Source: Chenopodium formosanum (lineage: Eukaryota > Streptophyta > Magnoliopsida > Caryophyllales > Amaranthaceae). From it: DNA of 64,000 bases. Under the pieces are notes generated by a model that made no database searches, had not been told where the DNA came from, and worked only from the letters and a program-made list of their open reading frames with translations. Below are positions 1-11,974 of the stretch, one piece after another (position 1 is the first letter of the stretch; each line of letters opens with the position of its first letter). The position numbers and the translations under genes are program-made. Where the stretch lies: NCBI GenBank assembly GCA_024500155.1, contig CM044858.1, positions 30,905,786-30,969,785 on the forward strand. Direction: 5' to 3'.

Positions 1-705
1 CCATGGTTAATTAAAACTAAATAATTTTATGAAAATAAGGTTATTTGTGGTAATAAATTCTTAATTAAGGTCATTTTGTATCCCTACCTTATAAAAAGTG
101 GGAGAATACTCTTATGAATAGTGCATGGACATTTATATCCCTAAAAATGTTCTTTTACATATTTATCCTCACTGAATTCAAAAGCCTTAAAATTGTCTCT
201 TAAATCACCAAAATTGATTAATTATTTATGTTTATTTCAATATTTAATACATTTGTTTAAAGTTTAGACTCTCCATTTTTTACACTCTCCATTTTTTACA
301 CTCTCCATTTTTTTATATGATGAGTTGCTTTATTTATTTAATTCGTCTCATCAATAAGTACTTAAAAATTACTATGTAAAATTGCAAATAAATATAATAA
401 AATATATACCATGCAAATATGCATAAGGCATAAAGACCACGTCACCAATATTAATTCTCCTTAAAAGGCTAGCCATCTGCGCGCATCGCGCTCGTAAGAA
501 TCCCTAGAAATAGAAAAAAGTAGAGATATCATTTAATTAAGTGTAGCACAAAAAATAGGGCTACCATGAAAGCTCCCTAATTTTTCTATAATTTTTTTTT
601 TAAATTTTAATCCATAACATGAGAGCACATGGTACTATGGATCTCGCGTAACAGATTTTTGGATGAAAACCATTAAGTGGTGATAAAATCAATTTTTTTA
701 AACAG

Positions 706-760
706 TTTTGTAGTGTAAACTTTTTTTTTTTTTGGTTTTTGTTTTTGTAGTGTTAAAAAC
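706..760 (-). repeat. Possible A-tract mini-insertion with direct repeats
   Basis: A T13 run followed by GGTTTTTG lies between TTTTGTAGTGTAAAC (706-720) and TTTTGTAGTGTTAAAAAC (743-760). The flanks are imperfect repeats, so this is a weaker member of the class seen more clearly at 866-918 and elsewhere. On the minus strand it reads as a short head followed by poly(A). Confidence 0.35.
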
Positions 761-865
761 AATTTATTTTTATTTTTTCTTGTGTGTGTTAAAAATCATA
801 ATTTCCTAATTACCAAATTAAAAGCTAAATAAACTTATAAACGTAGGTTGAAATATATGAAACTA

Positions 866-918
866 AAACCCAAGGTAAATATTTTTTTTTTTTTTGAAAG
901 AAACCCAAGGTAAATATT
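866..918 (-). repeat. A-tract mini-retroposon with 18-bp target duplication
   Basis: The 18-mer AAACCCAAGGTAAATATT occurs at 866-883 and again, identically, at 901-918. Between the copies lie only T12 and GAAAG. On the minus strand the insert is CTTTC followed by A12. The perfect 18-bp repeat around a bare A-tract is what target-primed reverse transcription would leave if almost the whole element body were lost. Slippage duplication is an alternative, but the same format recurs at several unrelated places in this window. Confidence 0.6.
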
Positions 919-1868
919 ATTTATCCACTATGTAATAAAAACAAACCCATGAATTAATTAACAAGCTAGGAAGATTAATCACATTAATAAAATTGAAACT
1001 CTCTCTGAATATTCTTACTTCACAATTGACAATAAAGCTATCGCATTTATTTCCTAATTGCCTATAGAGGAAATATTTAAAACTTCCAACTCTTCAAAGG
1101 GGAACCTTCCATCAGGGTCATTTGAGGCCAGGCCCCTAGTAAATTTATTATTGTAATTATTAGTTAATGAACTTAAATAACCTTATTTTACATAGAAACA
1201 TTGAGCCATAGTGATTAGTTTTGAGTGAGAGATAAAAGATTCAAATCCCAACCCCTTTTATATTTTCATCAGCTAAGATATGCTACATTGACTCTTGCAT
1301 GCAAAATTGATGAATCAAGGCAGTTCTATTAGTTTTACATTTTTAATCAAATTAACTTGGAAACTAAAACCAAACAATAAGACTAAACAATAAACCCCCA
1401 ATTTAAACTATAATTATTCATTTATTCTAGCAAGTATTCATAAAGACTACATAGTTTCATTAAACACTAATGAAAATCGCTCATGATAACAACAATGAAA
1501 TCATTCTTGATAAAAACAATGAAAATTGATCATCATAAAAATAACAGTCAAATTTCTGTTAAAAAGACAATCAAATTAGCAAAAAAGAAAAACTTGATAG
1601 TATTCCAATTAAAGTCCAGTATAAAATTCCATACATTAATAACAAGATAATGAAAACAAATAAAGACCGAGAAATAACCAAATATACCTCAATCGATTTA
1701 TAGAAATTGAAAAATACAAATTTGAATTGATGAGTACTTAAATAAACCTAAGTTTAGTGAAAAATAAAAAAGGTTCCCTCTAGGTTTTCCTTCGAAGGGT
1801 TTAATCTAGGGTTCCTAGGTTTTCCTTTTGTGAGGGTGGTTTCTCAATTTTGATTGAGTTTTCTAGCC

Positions 1869-2684
1869 ATGGCTTCTAGTAATTCTCAAACATCAGACGA
1901 ATCTGATGAACGACAATCAACAGTTATTCAAATACTTATGAATAATAGTAGTAATATAATTTCTCCTTTGTGTAAGGATGCGGAGGATGTTGCGATGGAC
2001 TGGGTGGAAGAAGAGGCGGAAGAAGAAGAAGCGAGGGTCACACTCGGCCTAGTAGGATGATTTGGACCAGGAGAAACATAAATGCGATTGCTTTCATGAG
2101 TACTATGAAAAATATATGGCAACCGAGGCATGGATTTGATATTAGCAATGTAGGGAAAAATTTATTTGTTTTCCAATTATACCATTGGAAGGATAAGCAG
2201 AGAATTGTTGAAGGGCAGCCTTAGCATTTTGATAAACATGCTCTTTTCCTTGGCCACATGGTGGACAATGAGAAGCCATCAGACATGGAACTTCACAAAT
2301 TCCCTATGTGGGTAAGGGTTCACAACTTACCGTTTAAAGGGCGTTTGAATCACGCTAATGTTGAAGCAATTGGGAATAAAGTTGGTGAGTATGTTAAAAT
2401 GGATAACTCAAGCACCATTGGAATTGGTAAGTCCATCGCTTAGGATCTTAATTGATCTTCTAAAACCATTGATTTAGAAGGTGAATACTAAAATGCGAGG
2501 CGGGAATGAGGAATTTTTTAAAGTTAAATACGAGAGACCCCCAATTTTCTGCTACTACTGTGGAATGATGGGACATAGGCTCAAAGACTGTGATGATTTT
2601 AGAGATGAAGATGAGGCACAAACCGATATGGCGAATGGATTAAAGCTTCACCCTAGAAGCAAAGCATATCAGAAGGTGCAATAA
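1869..2684 (+). pseudogene. L1 ORF1-like (DUF4283 plus CCHC zinc knuckle), broken
   Basis: The reading starts at ATG 1869 (MASSNSQTSDES...) and soon stops at 2058. Homology continues in shifted frames. 2258-2441 contains a DUF4283-like stretch ('KFPMWVRVHNLPF', 'IGNKVGEYVKMD'), and 2481-2684 contains a zinc knuckle, CYYCGMMGHRLKDC, of the C-x2-C-x4-H-x4-C type near 2546-2590. This domain pair is typical of the nucleic-acid-binding ORF1 of plant L1 LINEs. At least two stops or frameshifts break it, so no functional product is expected. Confidence 0.75.
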
Positions 2685-3239
2685 CGAATCCGGCCAAGTA
2701 TTGAAAGTGCGCCAGGGAATTATTCACAACCAAACCAAAGAATAAGATGAGTGTAAGTAATGTGGAAAAGAACTCTGTAGAAGAGGTTGTGGCAAAGATA
2801 GGTGGGTGGGATTTACAAAAAAAAGATAAAGAATCAGGGGAAGGGGATATTGAGTGTGGAGGGATAGAAAGTGAGCATGTTCCAAAAAAAAGAGGAAAAT
2901 AATAAAGGAAGGGAGAGGAAAACAATTAGTGAGGGAGATAGGAGCTTAGGTGAGGGGGGGGGAGACAGGGGAGGGTATAAGTGAAAAGAATCATAAAAAA
3001 GGAAGGAGATTTTAAAAATATTATGAGGCAGAAGGAGATAAAGGGGGACAATATAGTGTTGCTTGGGACCACTATAAAATCTATGGAAGCACCTTCTAAT
3101 GGGGATGTTGTGATGGAAGATGTCCTGCAAATCGCAAAGAAACGTATTTTGATACCTCTGCTTTGATCTTGGTGAATGATCAAAACCAATTTCTTCCTCT
3201 TAATGTAGCGGACCCCACTCATGGCGCTCTCGGTGACAA

Positions 3240-4335
3240 ATGAATGTCCTCACTTGGAACTACAGGGGGTCGGGGAGGCCCCGCACAGTCAATGCTCTAA
3301 AACGTGTTGTTTTTACTGAAAACCCTGTTTTGATTTTCCTACAAGAAACTAAACTTGAAAGCAGTGAAATGGAGAAAATCAAATGTAAGATGAAATGTGT
3401 GGGTATGGTGGAAATAGATTGTGAAGGTGTAGGTAGGAAAAGACGTGGAGGGGTAGCTCTTCTATGGAGAAGTGGTTAGGAGGTGAGCTTGCAGTCTTAT
3501 TCCATAAATCAAGTTGATGTGATGATCAAAAGCAATGACTCTAATGAATGGAGATTCACTGGCAGTTACGGTTTCTCGAAGGAGGAAAAAAATATAAGAC
3601 TGGGATTCTTCTTGAAATTTTATGTGAGAACAACTATACACCTTGGTTGTGTGGGAGTGATTTTAATCTCATGCTTTGGTCAACCGAGAAACAAGGTGGT
3701 GGTGATTTTAATGTTGGTGAGGCAGCTATCCTTAGACAAGCTGTTGATGTTTGTGGATGGGAGGACTTGGGATTTATTGGTCATAAATTCACATGGACTA
3801 ATAATAGAGGAGGGTAGATAATCTTCACTGGACAGATTTTTTGTGAATCAAGTATGGAAGGAAATGTATCCGGGTTCCTATGTGAGTCGCTTAAAGAAGA
3901 GAAAGTCGAATCACTTGCCTAGCTTAGCTAGAGAAAAAAAAGAGTTAACATGAATAGATTTGAAGAGATGTGTTTGAGAGAGGACTCGTGTGCGACTATT
4001 ATGGAGCAAGCTTGGGAGGGGGTGGAGATGTCTTGTCCAAAATTCAACCAACTGCAAGCAAACTTGGTTCTTGGAGAAAAGCCACCTTTGGAAACTTTGC
4101 TAAAGAGATGCGTGAATATAGGCAGAGTATGGGAAAGCTAATGAAAGAACCGCAAAAGCTGAAAATTTAATATAGCAAAAATGAGAGCCTTGGACGAGAA
4201 AATGGATTATCTTGAAGAACGTGAAGAGCAGGTTTGGCGACAACGTAGTAGGTAGGATAGGTTGAAGCAGAGGGATAAGAATACTAGTTTTTTTTCACAC
4301 GAAGGCAAAACAAAGGCTGGAAAAAAACATGATTT
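3240..4335 (+). pseudogene. L1 ORF2 endonuclease region, broken
   Basis: ORF2 seems to start at ATG 3240 ('MNVLTWNYRGSGRPRTVNAL'). The apurinic-type endonuclease motifs follow: 'WNYRGSG', 'FLQETKLES', a degenerate 'GSDFNLM' and 'GHKFTWTNNR'. A stop at 3477-3479 and frame changes near 3545 and 3815 break the frame. Weaker linker sequence runs on to 4335, where the copia element has inserted; GATTT at 4331-4335 is one copy of its target duplication. The RT region resumes at 11975. Confidence 0.75.
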
Positions 4336-4540
4336 TGTAGGGGTTTATAGGTACTACGCAGCAGAAATAACATGAATAGGATCCATTCTAGAGGGCTTTG
4401 GACTATTTGACTAGTCCAAAGATCATCTCTCATAGTCTAGCAACAGAGGATGACGCCCCAAAAGAACGAACTTATTATCTCCATAATAGTGATCCTTGAT
4501 ATATCTAGTAATTGCACTTATCGAAGACATAACTCCTTCA
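4336..4540 (-). repeat. Left LTR of copia element, internally deleted
   Basis: This 205-bp LTR begins TGTAGGGGTTTAT and ends ACATAACTCCTTCA. It matches both ends of the 779-bp partner LTR at 11196-11974 but lacks 574 bp from its middle. The join is ACATGAAT|AGGATCC. The two partner breakpoints share only 'AT', so the deletion looks like microhomology end joining after insertion. Confidence 0.9.
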
Positions 4541-4556
4541 ATTCTCCCACTTGTCT
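4541..4556 (-). promoter_or_regulatory. Polypurine tract of copia element
   Basis: Read on the minus strand, ACAAGTGGGAGAAT lies directly against the left LTR. This is the usual copia polypurine tract position and composition, and it fixes the element's orientation as minus. Confidence 0.7.
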
Positions 4557-5609
4557 GAGACAAGTGCGCAATATTCAAATTCCTTAAGTCAATGTGTGTT
4601 GATTTGATAATATGATTGCATCTTATGTCGTGATCATATTAATCTACAAATCGTTTCTTGAAATCTGAGTTAGAATTACAAAACAAACGATTACTATGTA
4701 ATCCATTTGAGCACGGCCATGCATTTTCTGAATTCTCCCTCTTCAAGAGGCCAAAAAGACACATTCCTAATTGAATAGGTAGACTCTATCCAATCTTGTG
4801 GCAACCAAAGCTCCCACTCAACTTCTAAAATAACCGGGAAACACCCTTTATAATCTTCAGTTACGGGCAGACGTTTGAATATACCACAGTTATAACATCC
4901 ATTGAATGAGATCAATATTCCACTCATGTCAAAGGAATCCACTAATATATCCGGAAGCTCTATACTTGAACTTCAAAGTAGGTCTATAGTTCGATCATGC
5001 ATCATTCATGCATATCCATGTGATTGACCGAGCATCACTACGCTCTTATAGCCCATAAAACTGCGCTATCCAATCAATCTTAACATGCTAGTCCAATTTA
5101 AGAAATCATTTATGTCCAGTTTAATGATTCCGAACTAGGAACTTAAATAATATATGAATTTAGTTCACCTGTGGGGTTTCATTCAAAAGGTCATCAACCT
5201 AGTGAGCCCATCAATTCATAATTATTTTGGACATTTTATTTAATCTTGAAACCACGATTAAATTATATTGAAACTTAGTTTCAATTGATAAACATAATTT
5301 TGCAAATGAATATATTACACATGTAATTTGTTTTTCTCCAAAAACAAATACAACTTCTAATTACATCATTTGCGTCAATCCAGTTTCATTAGCATGTTTC
5401 TCATGCTTTGGAAATGGAAGGGGTTTAGTAAGTAGAGTTCATGAGACATTCTCAAAAACATGAATTTTGCAATTTCTAAATCTTATAATCATTTTCATCT
5501 CCATACACTAAGAATTTTCCTTCGCCCTTTCGCAAGGAATGAACTTAGGAATTTCTAATTTGTATTCCAACGTACATTGGATTTCGATTGAAATCTATCA
5601 TCACTTGTT

Positions 5610-5870
5610 CTTAAAACACGTGAATGGATAAGTATAGTCCATGATATGCATGATGCGTACTTTGCAAATTGCATAAGGATCATCATTCAAAATCTTAATT
5701 TCATCAGCCTTTCTCACGGTATTGAATCATTAAGCAACGTGCCATGTCACATGGGATTTAAACTCTTTTCAATATAATGTTGAACCTTATAAGAATCTTA
5801 TCAATATAAGCTTCTTAACCAAAACTCAAACATCCTTCGAGACCTATCTTTATAGATCTTGAATCCCAAA
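5610..5870 (-). pseudogene. Copia reverse transcriptase remnant
   Basis: The minus strand reads 'YKDRSRRMF', then 'YIDKILIRFNI', then 'IPCDMARCLMIQYREKADE' and 'PYAICKVRIMHIMDY'. The order and spacing match the segment downstream of the YVDD motif in copia RT. Stops and frameshifts lie between the blocks. It is the best-preserved coding trace in this element and its main family evidence. Confidence 0.65.
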
Positions 5871-8800
5871 TGTACTCATCATCTCTTCAAGGTTTTTCAT
5901 ACAAAATGCATTACCCACCACTTGACTCTTCAAGCAATGAATAATTGCTCTTTATGCTAGACCAAGAAGACTTCATAGCTCCCACTAAACATCTTGTACA
6001 CACAAGACCTTTTCTTCATTCTACGAGAACATCAAACGATTTGATTAACTCATAAAATTAAGAACATTAACTCCTTGATGCTAACTTCAATCCATTATGG
6101 ATCTTTTATGCATCCCTAGGATTATTGGATCTCCAAACTTTTGATTGTATCATATACAAATCTTATTTCATGAACAATTTCAAGAAAGTGTTTTGAAATC
6201 CATCTACCAAATCTTATAAGGTAGAAATCACTAAAGTATCTTTAATAGATCTTTGCAACATGACTAATGTAAAGGTTTCATCGTAGTCATAGTCATACTA
6301 AGAATTTGTTGAATCCCTTAACAAGTCTTTGCTTTAGTTAGAAAACATTTTTCTTTCTTGTCTGCTTTGCTTACAATGGGTTTCATCCAATTTAGGCAAA
6401 TTATTCAAGTGTCATACACTTGCTTACAGACTTAGAATCTATTGCAGATTTCCTAGTTTAAACCACTTGGAGTTATAACTTGTCAAATCATCTTTATTAC
6501 TTGCATAATCATCATGTTCCAAAATAAATATTTTAGAACTCTTAGTCAATATGAAATCATATTTCTTTGGCTAAGTTTTACATATGCTAGTCATCATTGT
6601 GGGTTTGATGCAACAATTGAAACTCATACAACAACTTTATTTAGTTTTCAATGAGAAACGACAATAGAGGATGTGCACTTGGAATGTACTACCTTCGACA
6701 CATGGTTATTAATCCCATTACACTTAATGAGCCACGCGTAACATGAGGTGAATCATGCTCATATTGTTGCTTTTATTCGATTACTTCTCGAATATCTTCA
6801 AGATTTTCGAAATCACTTTTCTTGAACTCTTTCAAGCCTCTCTAACTTTTCGAGATTCTTATACTCCCACTTGCCTTTTGAGGAGGCATATTTAGCATAG
6901 GGTGAACCAACCATGGTTTTGAACCATGTTTGTTTGTTGCTTTTCTCGAACTCTTTAGAGATTTACACTACTCCCACTTGACCTTTTGGAACAATTTCCA
7001 TAAGGGCACCTACTTGAGCAACAAACATTTTGTGCTAAGTATGGTTTGTGTAGTAGTACCCCGTGCTCTATATAGGAATCGAACGTGCATCAAACGGTTT
7101 AATACATGTTTTATTCCTTTCTTTGTAGAAAGACTTAATAAGAAGTTTTCTTATCCATATCACATATGAAGCCTTTGCTACATTTGATTTGACGTATGTA
7201 GTTTGTTTAGTTTTGTAGCTTATCTTTAAAAGTATATCCCTTGAACAATGGTTGGAAGATAGGTAATTTACATCCATTATCAAAATATATCTCATATAGA
7301 TTGATAGCTTCCTTCATAAACACTTCACAAGGTTTTCTTTCGGAGTTTGTTGTAAAACGATTTTACAACTCTTGGATGTTTATCAAGGTCTTGGCTTAAA
7401 TTCTTATTATTACAATCATATCGCAATATTTTGAATGTGTTGCCAAGTACATGTCTTGACTTAAACTTTCACAATTACAATCATATTGTAACGTAATCAT
7501 TTTCTTGTCAAGTTGATACTGAACTTCATACTGAAAATTTTGAACTTTTTAAAATTTTCACTCTTATGCTTCAACCAAGCACAAGTAGTGATCATATCAC
7601 AAATGAAGTTTCATTGTCCATCTCTAGTCTTTGAACCTTTGGTTTTCTTACATCAATATGTATTCGACCTCGAGTTCACATCATCATTTCTCTAAATGGT
7701 GACTTAGTCATAATTTCAAATTAGAATGATAATTACATATATCAATGGATTCATAATCCAATGATATTGAAAGTCCATCCTTTTGGATCTTTCGCATGCA
7801 ATTTTCATTTTCATTCGATTAATTGACATATTAGAGATAATTTATATAGAAATGGTTTAATTATTTCTATCATATAGAATGTTAAACTTATTTAGCAATT
7901 CAAAACACATTATGACTCAATGAAGCATAAAATAACATTTATTCCACGTTTTGAATTTTCGATGTTTAGTCATTACTAACATTGAATGGTGTTTTGATAA
8001 TGGCAAGAATGAATAACATTTATTTAATTCTAGCCAATACTAAGGTAAGGTGAAATATATGTTCTACTTGTAAAGCTGCAACTTTTGCTTTCAGACTTGT
8101 AGATTCTACTTGTGAAGTAGCAACATTTGCTTCTAAACTTGTAGATTTATTTCTCTTTTAGCTAATTTCTTCCTTTAGTTCAACCAAATTGTGCAATGAA
8201 TGATCTAAACAAGACATCATATGTCCAAGAAGTAGCAATATGCTAAATCAATTTCTATAGTATACTTCTTAAATTTGAACATTTCCATTCTTTTACCTTC
8301 CAACTATATGAGGTAGTTTCTAATCAATTGGAATTGGTCCATTTAATTTGAAACATTTGTTGTTCACAACAACTTTTAGCATGTAAGTAGTTCTAGGTTT
8401 GAGAAGTAGCAACTTGTTTGCATTTCTTGGCCTATAACATCTTAATGCCATCCTTATATATTACTAAACCTTTCCCATTTAAGCCACTTAGAACACTTCT
8501 CTTAGGTTCAAAATGATACTTTGCTTAACTTGTTTGAGCACTTTTCATGATTTTGCTAGGTCTATTCAATCATTTTTCATATTTGAGTTTAATCAAATAT
8601 TAAACTCTATATGAAACGGATGAAAAATAGTATCATTTGATCAACTTTTAATCATAGATATTTCCAATCACTTTCTTATATTCAATCATATTGAGGATAA
8701 GAGATTTTATTGGATTTCTTTGTTTATCTTTAAGAGGGTTTGTACCTCCCATCTCATTATATCCCTTGAAACAATTTTCAAGATGAAGATGTGTTGGCAT

Positions 8801-10507
8801 TTTACTCAAACATTTTGAATAAAACCAACCTTAGACATGTGACATGAATTTCTAAAACTTGCCTTTTAGAACAATCTTAGCAAAATTGAAATATAGGTTT
8901 ATGGATTATCTTTTAAACATTTTGAGAACGTTTCTCAACTTTATTTTAAATCGAGGAGAATATATATAATAATAAAATTAGAACGACATGTTACTTATAA
9001 GTAAACGCAAAATTCAATTATGTTTAATATAAATTTAAAGTACCAAAAGCGAATTAAATTGGTAACTTTAAAACACTCTATTCAATTTAAGTGATCCCAT
9101 CTTGAATTAAGTGATTCCAAGATCCTTTATTCGTGCAATAATTGACCAGAGTGAGGCCCTGCCATCAACCATTACATTTTTAAGGTGAGTAAACTCTTTA
9201 CTGATTACAACTCTTGTAATTCTTGGTTAAATAATTAACCATCGCATGTTTAATTATTACCCTTAGCTTCAAGGTTCTAAACGCTTTAGGTAACCTTGTT
9301 GAACATAACCAATTAAAAGTGTAGAATGAGGTCCTACCCCCACTTCCCCAAGATATATTATGATGCTCTGCTGAGGGCCGACCCATCATAAACGATCGAA
9401 GGTTTTGTCGGGTTTTTAATTGGAAAAGCTGCATCAATATTACTGGGATCTAGATTTATTATGTTGTGATTAAATAGTGAACTCTAGCGCATCATCACAA
9501 AACATCAATAAAATCTAACATGCATAAAATACTGAATGCATAAATAAGACATAGCATGGTCCCTAATCCTAAGAAAACTAATAAAGTAAATGCTCCTACT
9601 TGAATCATCATGGATCGCATCCACCTTGCTCCTTTGGGCCTTCACTTCATGGGCTTCTTGGATTAACTACAACCTGTAAATTTACTTTATTCTATCTACT
9701 ACTTAAGTAAAATAAAATAAAATTACAAAAGTACTTTATCGGTTCGTAGACCGTACTAAGATTACAAAAATACATCACAATGCGCAGATCGTATTTAGCA
9801 ATCTACTGGGCCATACTAGTCATTATATAGCAATAAACAACATCATATATTATAAAATTGCCACATAATAAATCACTCATCATGCTTTCCTAAACTACAA
9901 CATCGAATGTTCACAATTAAGGAAACATGGTATCTAAATATCTCATATTTTAATTAATGTAATTAGATAATATCATATATTATTCATGATCATCAATAAA
10001 ATATCATATATTCTAAATTAGTCATGAGATAGAATCAAATCTTATTTTAATCTTAAAAGATAAATCATATTTATCCTCAAAGATTATCCTAACAAAGTTA
10101 GGAAATTCTATCCTAATTACTAGCCAATCACAATATTTTATATCAATTATATCCAAAAATAATTATGGGATAATCACATTATTTAAATCAATTATTATCC
10201 TTTTGGAATATGCTCAGAATATCCTAACAAATCTTATCCAAAATTAACAACTTTAATTTAGGATAATTATCAATTTACCAACTTAAATATGGATAATATC
10301 AAATATAACAACTTTTGAATATTTGATTTTATCCTAAAATAAAAGATTTTATCCAAATAAAACAAATTTTACCTTTTTTTTTAAAAAAAAGATCATATTT
10401 TCAAAATATTTTAACTTATCCAAAATAAAACTGATTTTATCCCAAAATAATTCATAATTATCTTGAAATAAATTTTCAAAAACTGATTTTTTTTTTTTGA
10501 AAAAACT

Positions 10508-10730
10508 GTGCACCAGCCACCGTGGTGTGGCCAGCTTAAGCCGACCACGGTGGCCGTACACCTTGCGGTGTACGCTACCGCAGCAGCGGCAGTAGTGCCG
10601 CGCAACCCTTGCACGGTGCTGCTTTTGCTGACCCGACCTGCTGCCCCACCAGACCCCTCTCTCCGGACCACCTGCAGCGGCAGCCGCTGTGGCTGCGCCA
10701 CCCAGCCGCGTTTGCCGCTGCTAAAATTCC
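10508..10730. other. GC-rich block in the copia leader region
   Basis: A sharp GC-rich island in very AT-rich DNA. It contains a self-complementary pair, CCACCGTGGTGTGGCCAGC and the nearby CCGACCACGGTGGCC. It lies between the primer-binding site and the coding remnant of the minus-strand copia element, in its 5' leader. ORFs on both strands are low complexity (Ala/Pro/Arg-rich). Its role is unknown; it could be a structured leader or an inserted fragment. Confidence 0.45.
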
Positions 10731-11182
10731 CTTTTTTTGTATCAATTTTAATTAACAATTTTTGCTAAATAAAATTCATGTGGTCCATGATAAATTAAAA
10801 CATAACTTTTATGCTAATTCATCCAATTAAAATTAAATTCACAATCTAATTTTAAAAATTAGGGTTCTTCATGAAAATAATCCCCAATTTAATTTAACTT
10901 TTAAATCAAATCATTGATCATGCAAAATTCATAATTTAGGGTTAGGGTTTCGAAATTTTCAAAAATTAGGGTTAGGGGTCGAAAAAATTCGAATAAACTA
11001 GGGCAAAATTCGGATCTGCTCATGACTATTTTGAGCATTATTAAATCACATTTAATCAATTCCAAGAGTTAAATCACATTTAATATAATAATTGACCCAT
11101 AATTAAATTATTCTCCCTCCTAATTGAATTAAAATTGTGGATTATCAAAGAATTATAGTCAATATGCGTAAATGCAAGAGGC

Positions 11183-11195
11183 TAACTGATACCAC
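11183..11195 (-). promoter_or_regulatory. Copia primer-binding site (initiator Met tRNA type)
   Basis: On the minus strand TGGTATCAGTTAGC follows the 5' LTR after one base. TGGTATCAG is complementary to the 3' end of plant initiator-methionine tRNA, the usual copia primer. Confidence 0.8.
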
Positions 11196-11974
11196 TGTAG
11201 GGGTTTATAAGTACTACGCAGCGGAAATAACATGAATCATATTCATAAAGCACCTAAACCAAGGATCATTGCATAACACATAAAGAACACATAATTGTAC
11301 CTTTGAAGCGTGATTCCACGTGCGATCGAGCAAGAACAAGGGGTGATAAAGAACCTCAAGCGTGATTCCTCTACTTGGTCCACGGGCACAGATTAAGACC
11401 TCCACTAATGCTAGTTAGTTGCAATTGAACCCTTCAATTGACCTTCTACGGAGAAGAGCGACATACTAACCAAGAACCACCACGAACCACCACACGTGCC
11501 AACAAGGGGTGGCCGGCCGTGATCACGAGGGGTAATGAGGGCCGTGAGTTAGAGAGAGGATTAGGGTTTTGGGATTAGTTGCCTTGATGTCAAAATTCAC
11601 AGTGTGTGAATTATGACTACTTGCTGCAAACCCTAGGCATGTCTCTTATTTATAGATCTCATCTCTAAATAAGAGCCCATGTCAAAAGCCCAAAACCTAA
11701 TTCCAATCTAACTATGCTAGCCCAATCCAATTCATGATTAGTTAATTGCTCATGAGGCCCATTAATGGGCCTCTTACTTGCTTAACCCAATACCCTTGTG
11801 TGTGACCTCATAGGATCCATTCTAGAGGGCTTTGGACTATTTGACAAGTCCAAAGATCATCTCTCATAGTCTAGCAACAGAGGATGACGCCCCAAAAGAA
11901 CGAACTTATTATCTCCATAATAGTGATCCTTGATATATCTAGTAATTGCACTTATCGAAGACATAACTCCTTCA
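11196..11974 (-). repeat. Right (5') LTR of copia element, full length
   Basis: A 779-bp LTR with TG...CA ends; the GATTT target duplication follows at 11975-11979. It holds the 574 bp missing from the left LTR. That segment includes a short hairpin-forming stretch around CCGGCC near 11510 and AT-rich promoter-like sequence. Confidence 0.9.

Larger units (their letters stand above)
1..1769. other. AT-rich intergenic spacer
   Basis: No coding region is supported here. The sequence is AT-rich with homopolymer runs. It holds two short A-tract insertions (listed separately), small local duplications around 1485-1580, and a weak tRNA-like stretch near 1200-1260 with a box-B-like ATTCAAATCCC that could be a decayed SINE. 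The CTAG-plus-hairpin near 470-495 is discussed under rejected items. Confidence 0.6.
4336..11974 (-). mobile_element. Degenerate Ty1/copia LTR retrotransposon in L1
   Basis: The element has TG...CA ends and a GATTT duplication on both sides (4331-4335 and 11975-11979). Its LTRs are 4336-4540 (shortened) and 11196-11974 (full). The minus-strand orientation follows from a primer-binding site next to the right LTR and a polypurine tract next to the left one. No long ORF survives in the 6.6 kb interior. A minus-strand tract at about 5610-5870 still reads like copia RT ('YIDKILIRFNI', then 'DDPYAICKVRIMHIM', matching the usual 'YIDKVLKRFNM ... PYASAIGSIMYAM'). This is therefore an old, coding-dead copia copy. 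Confidence 0.85.

Noticed and set aside
460..500. Helitron 3' end on the minus strand (hairpin GCGCGATGCGCGC then CTAG)
   Set aside because: The base after CTAG is C, not T, and no supporting copy or 5' end is visible; kept only as a curiosity.
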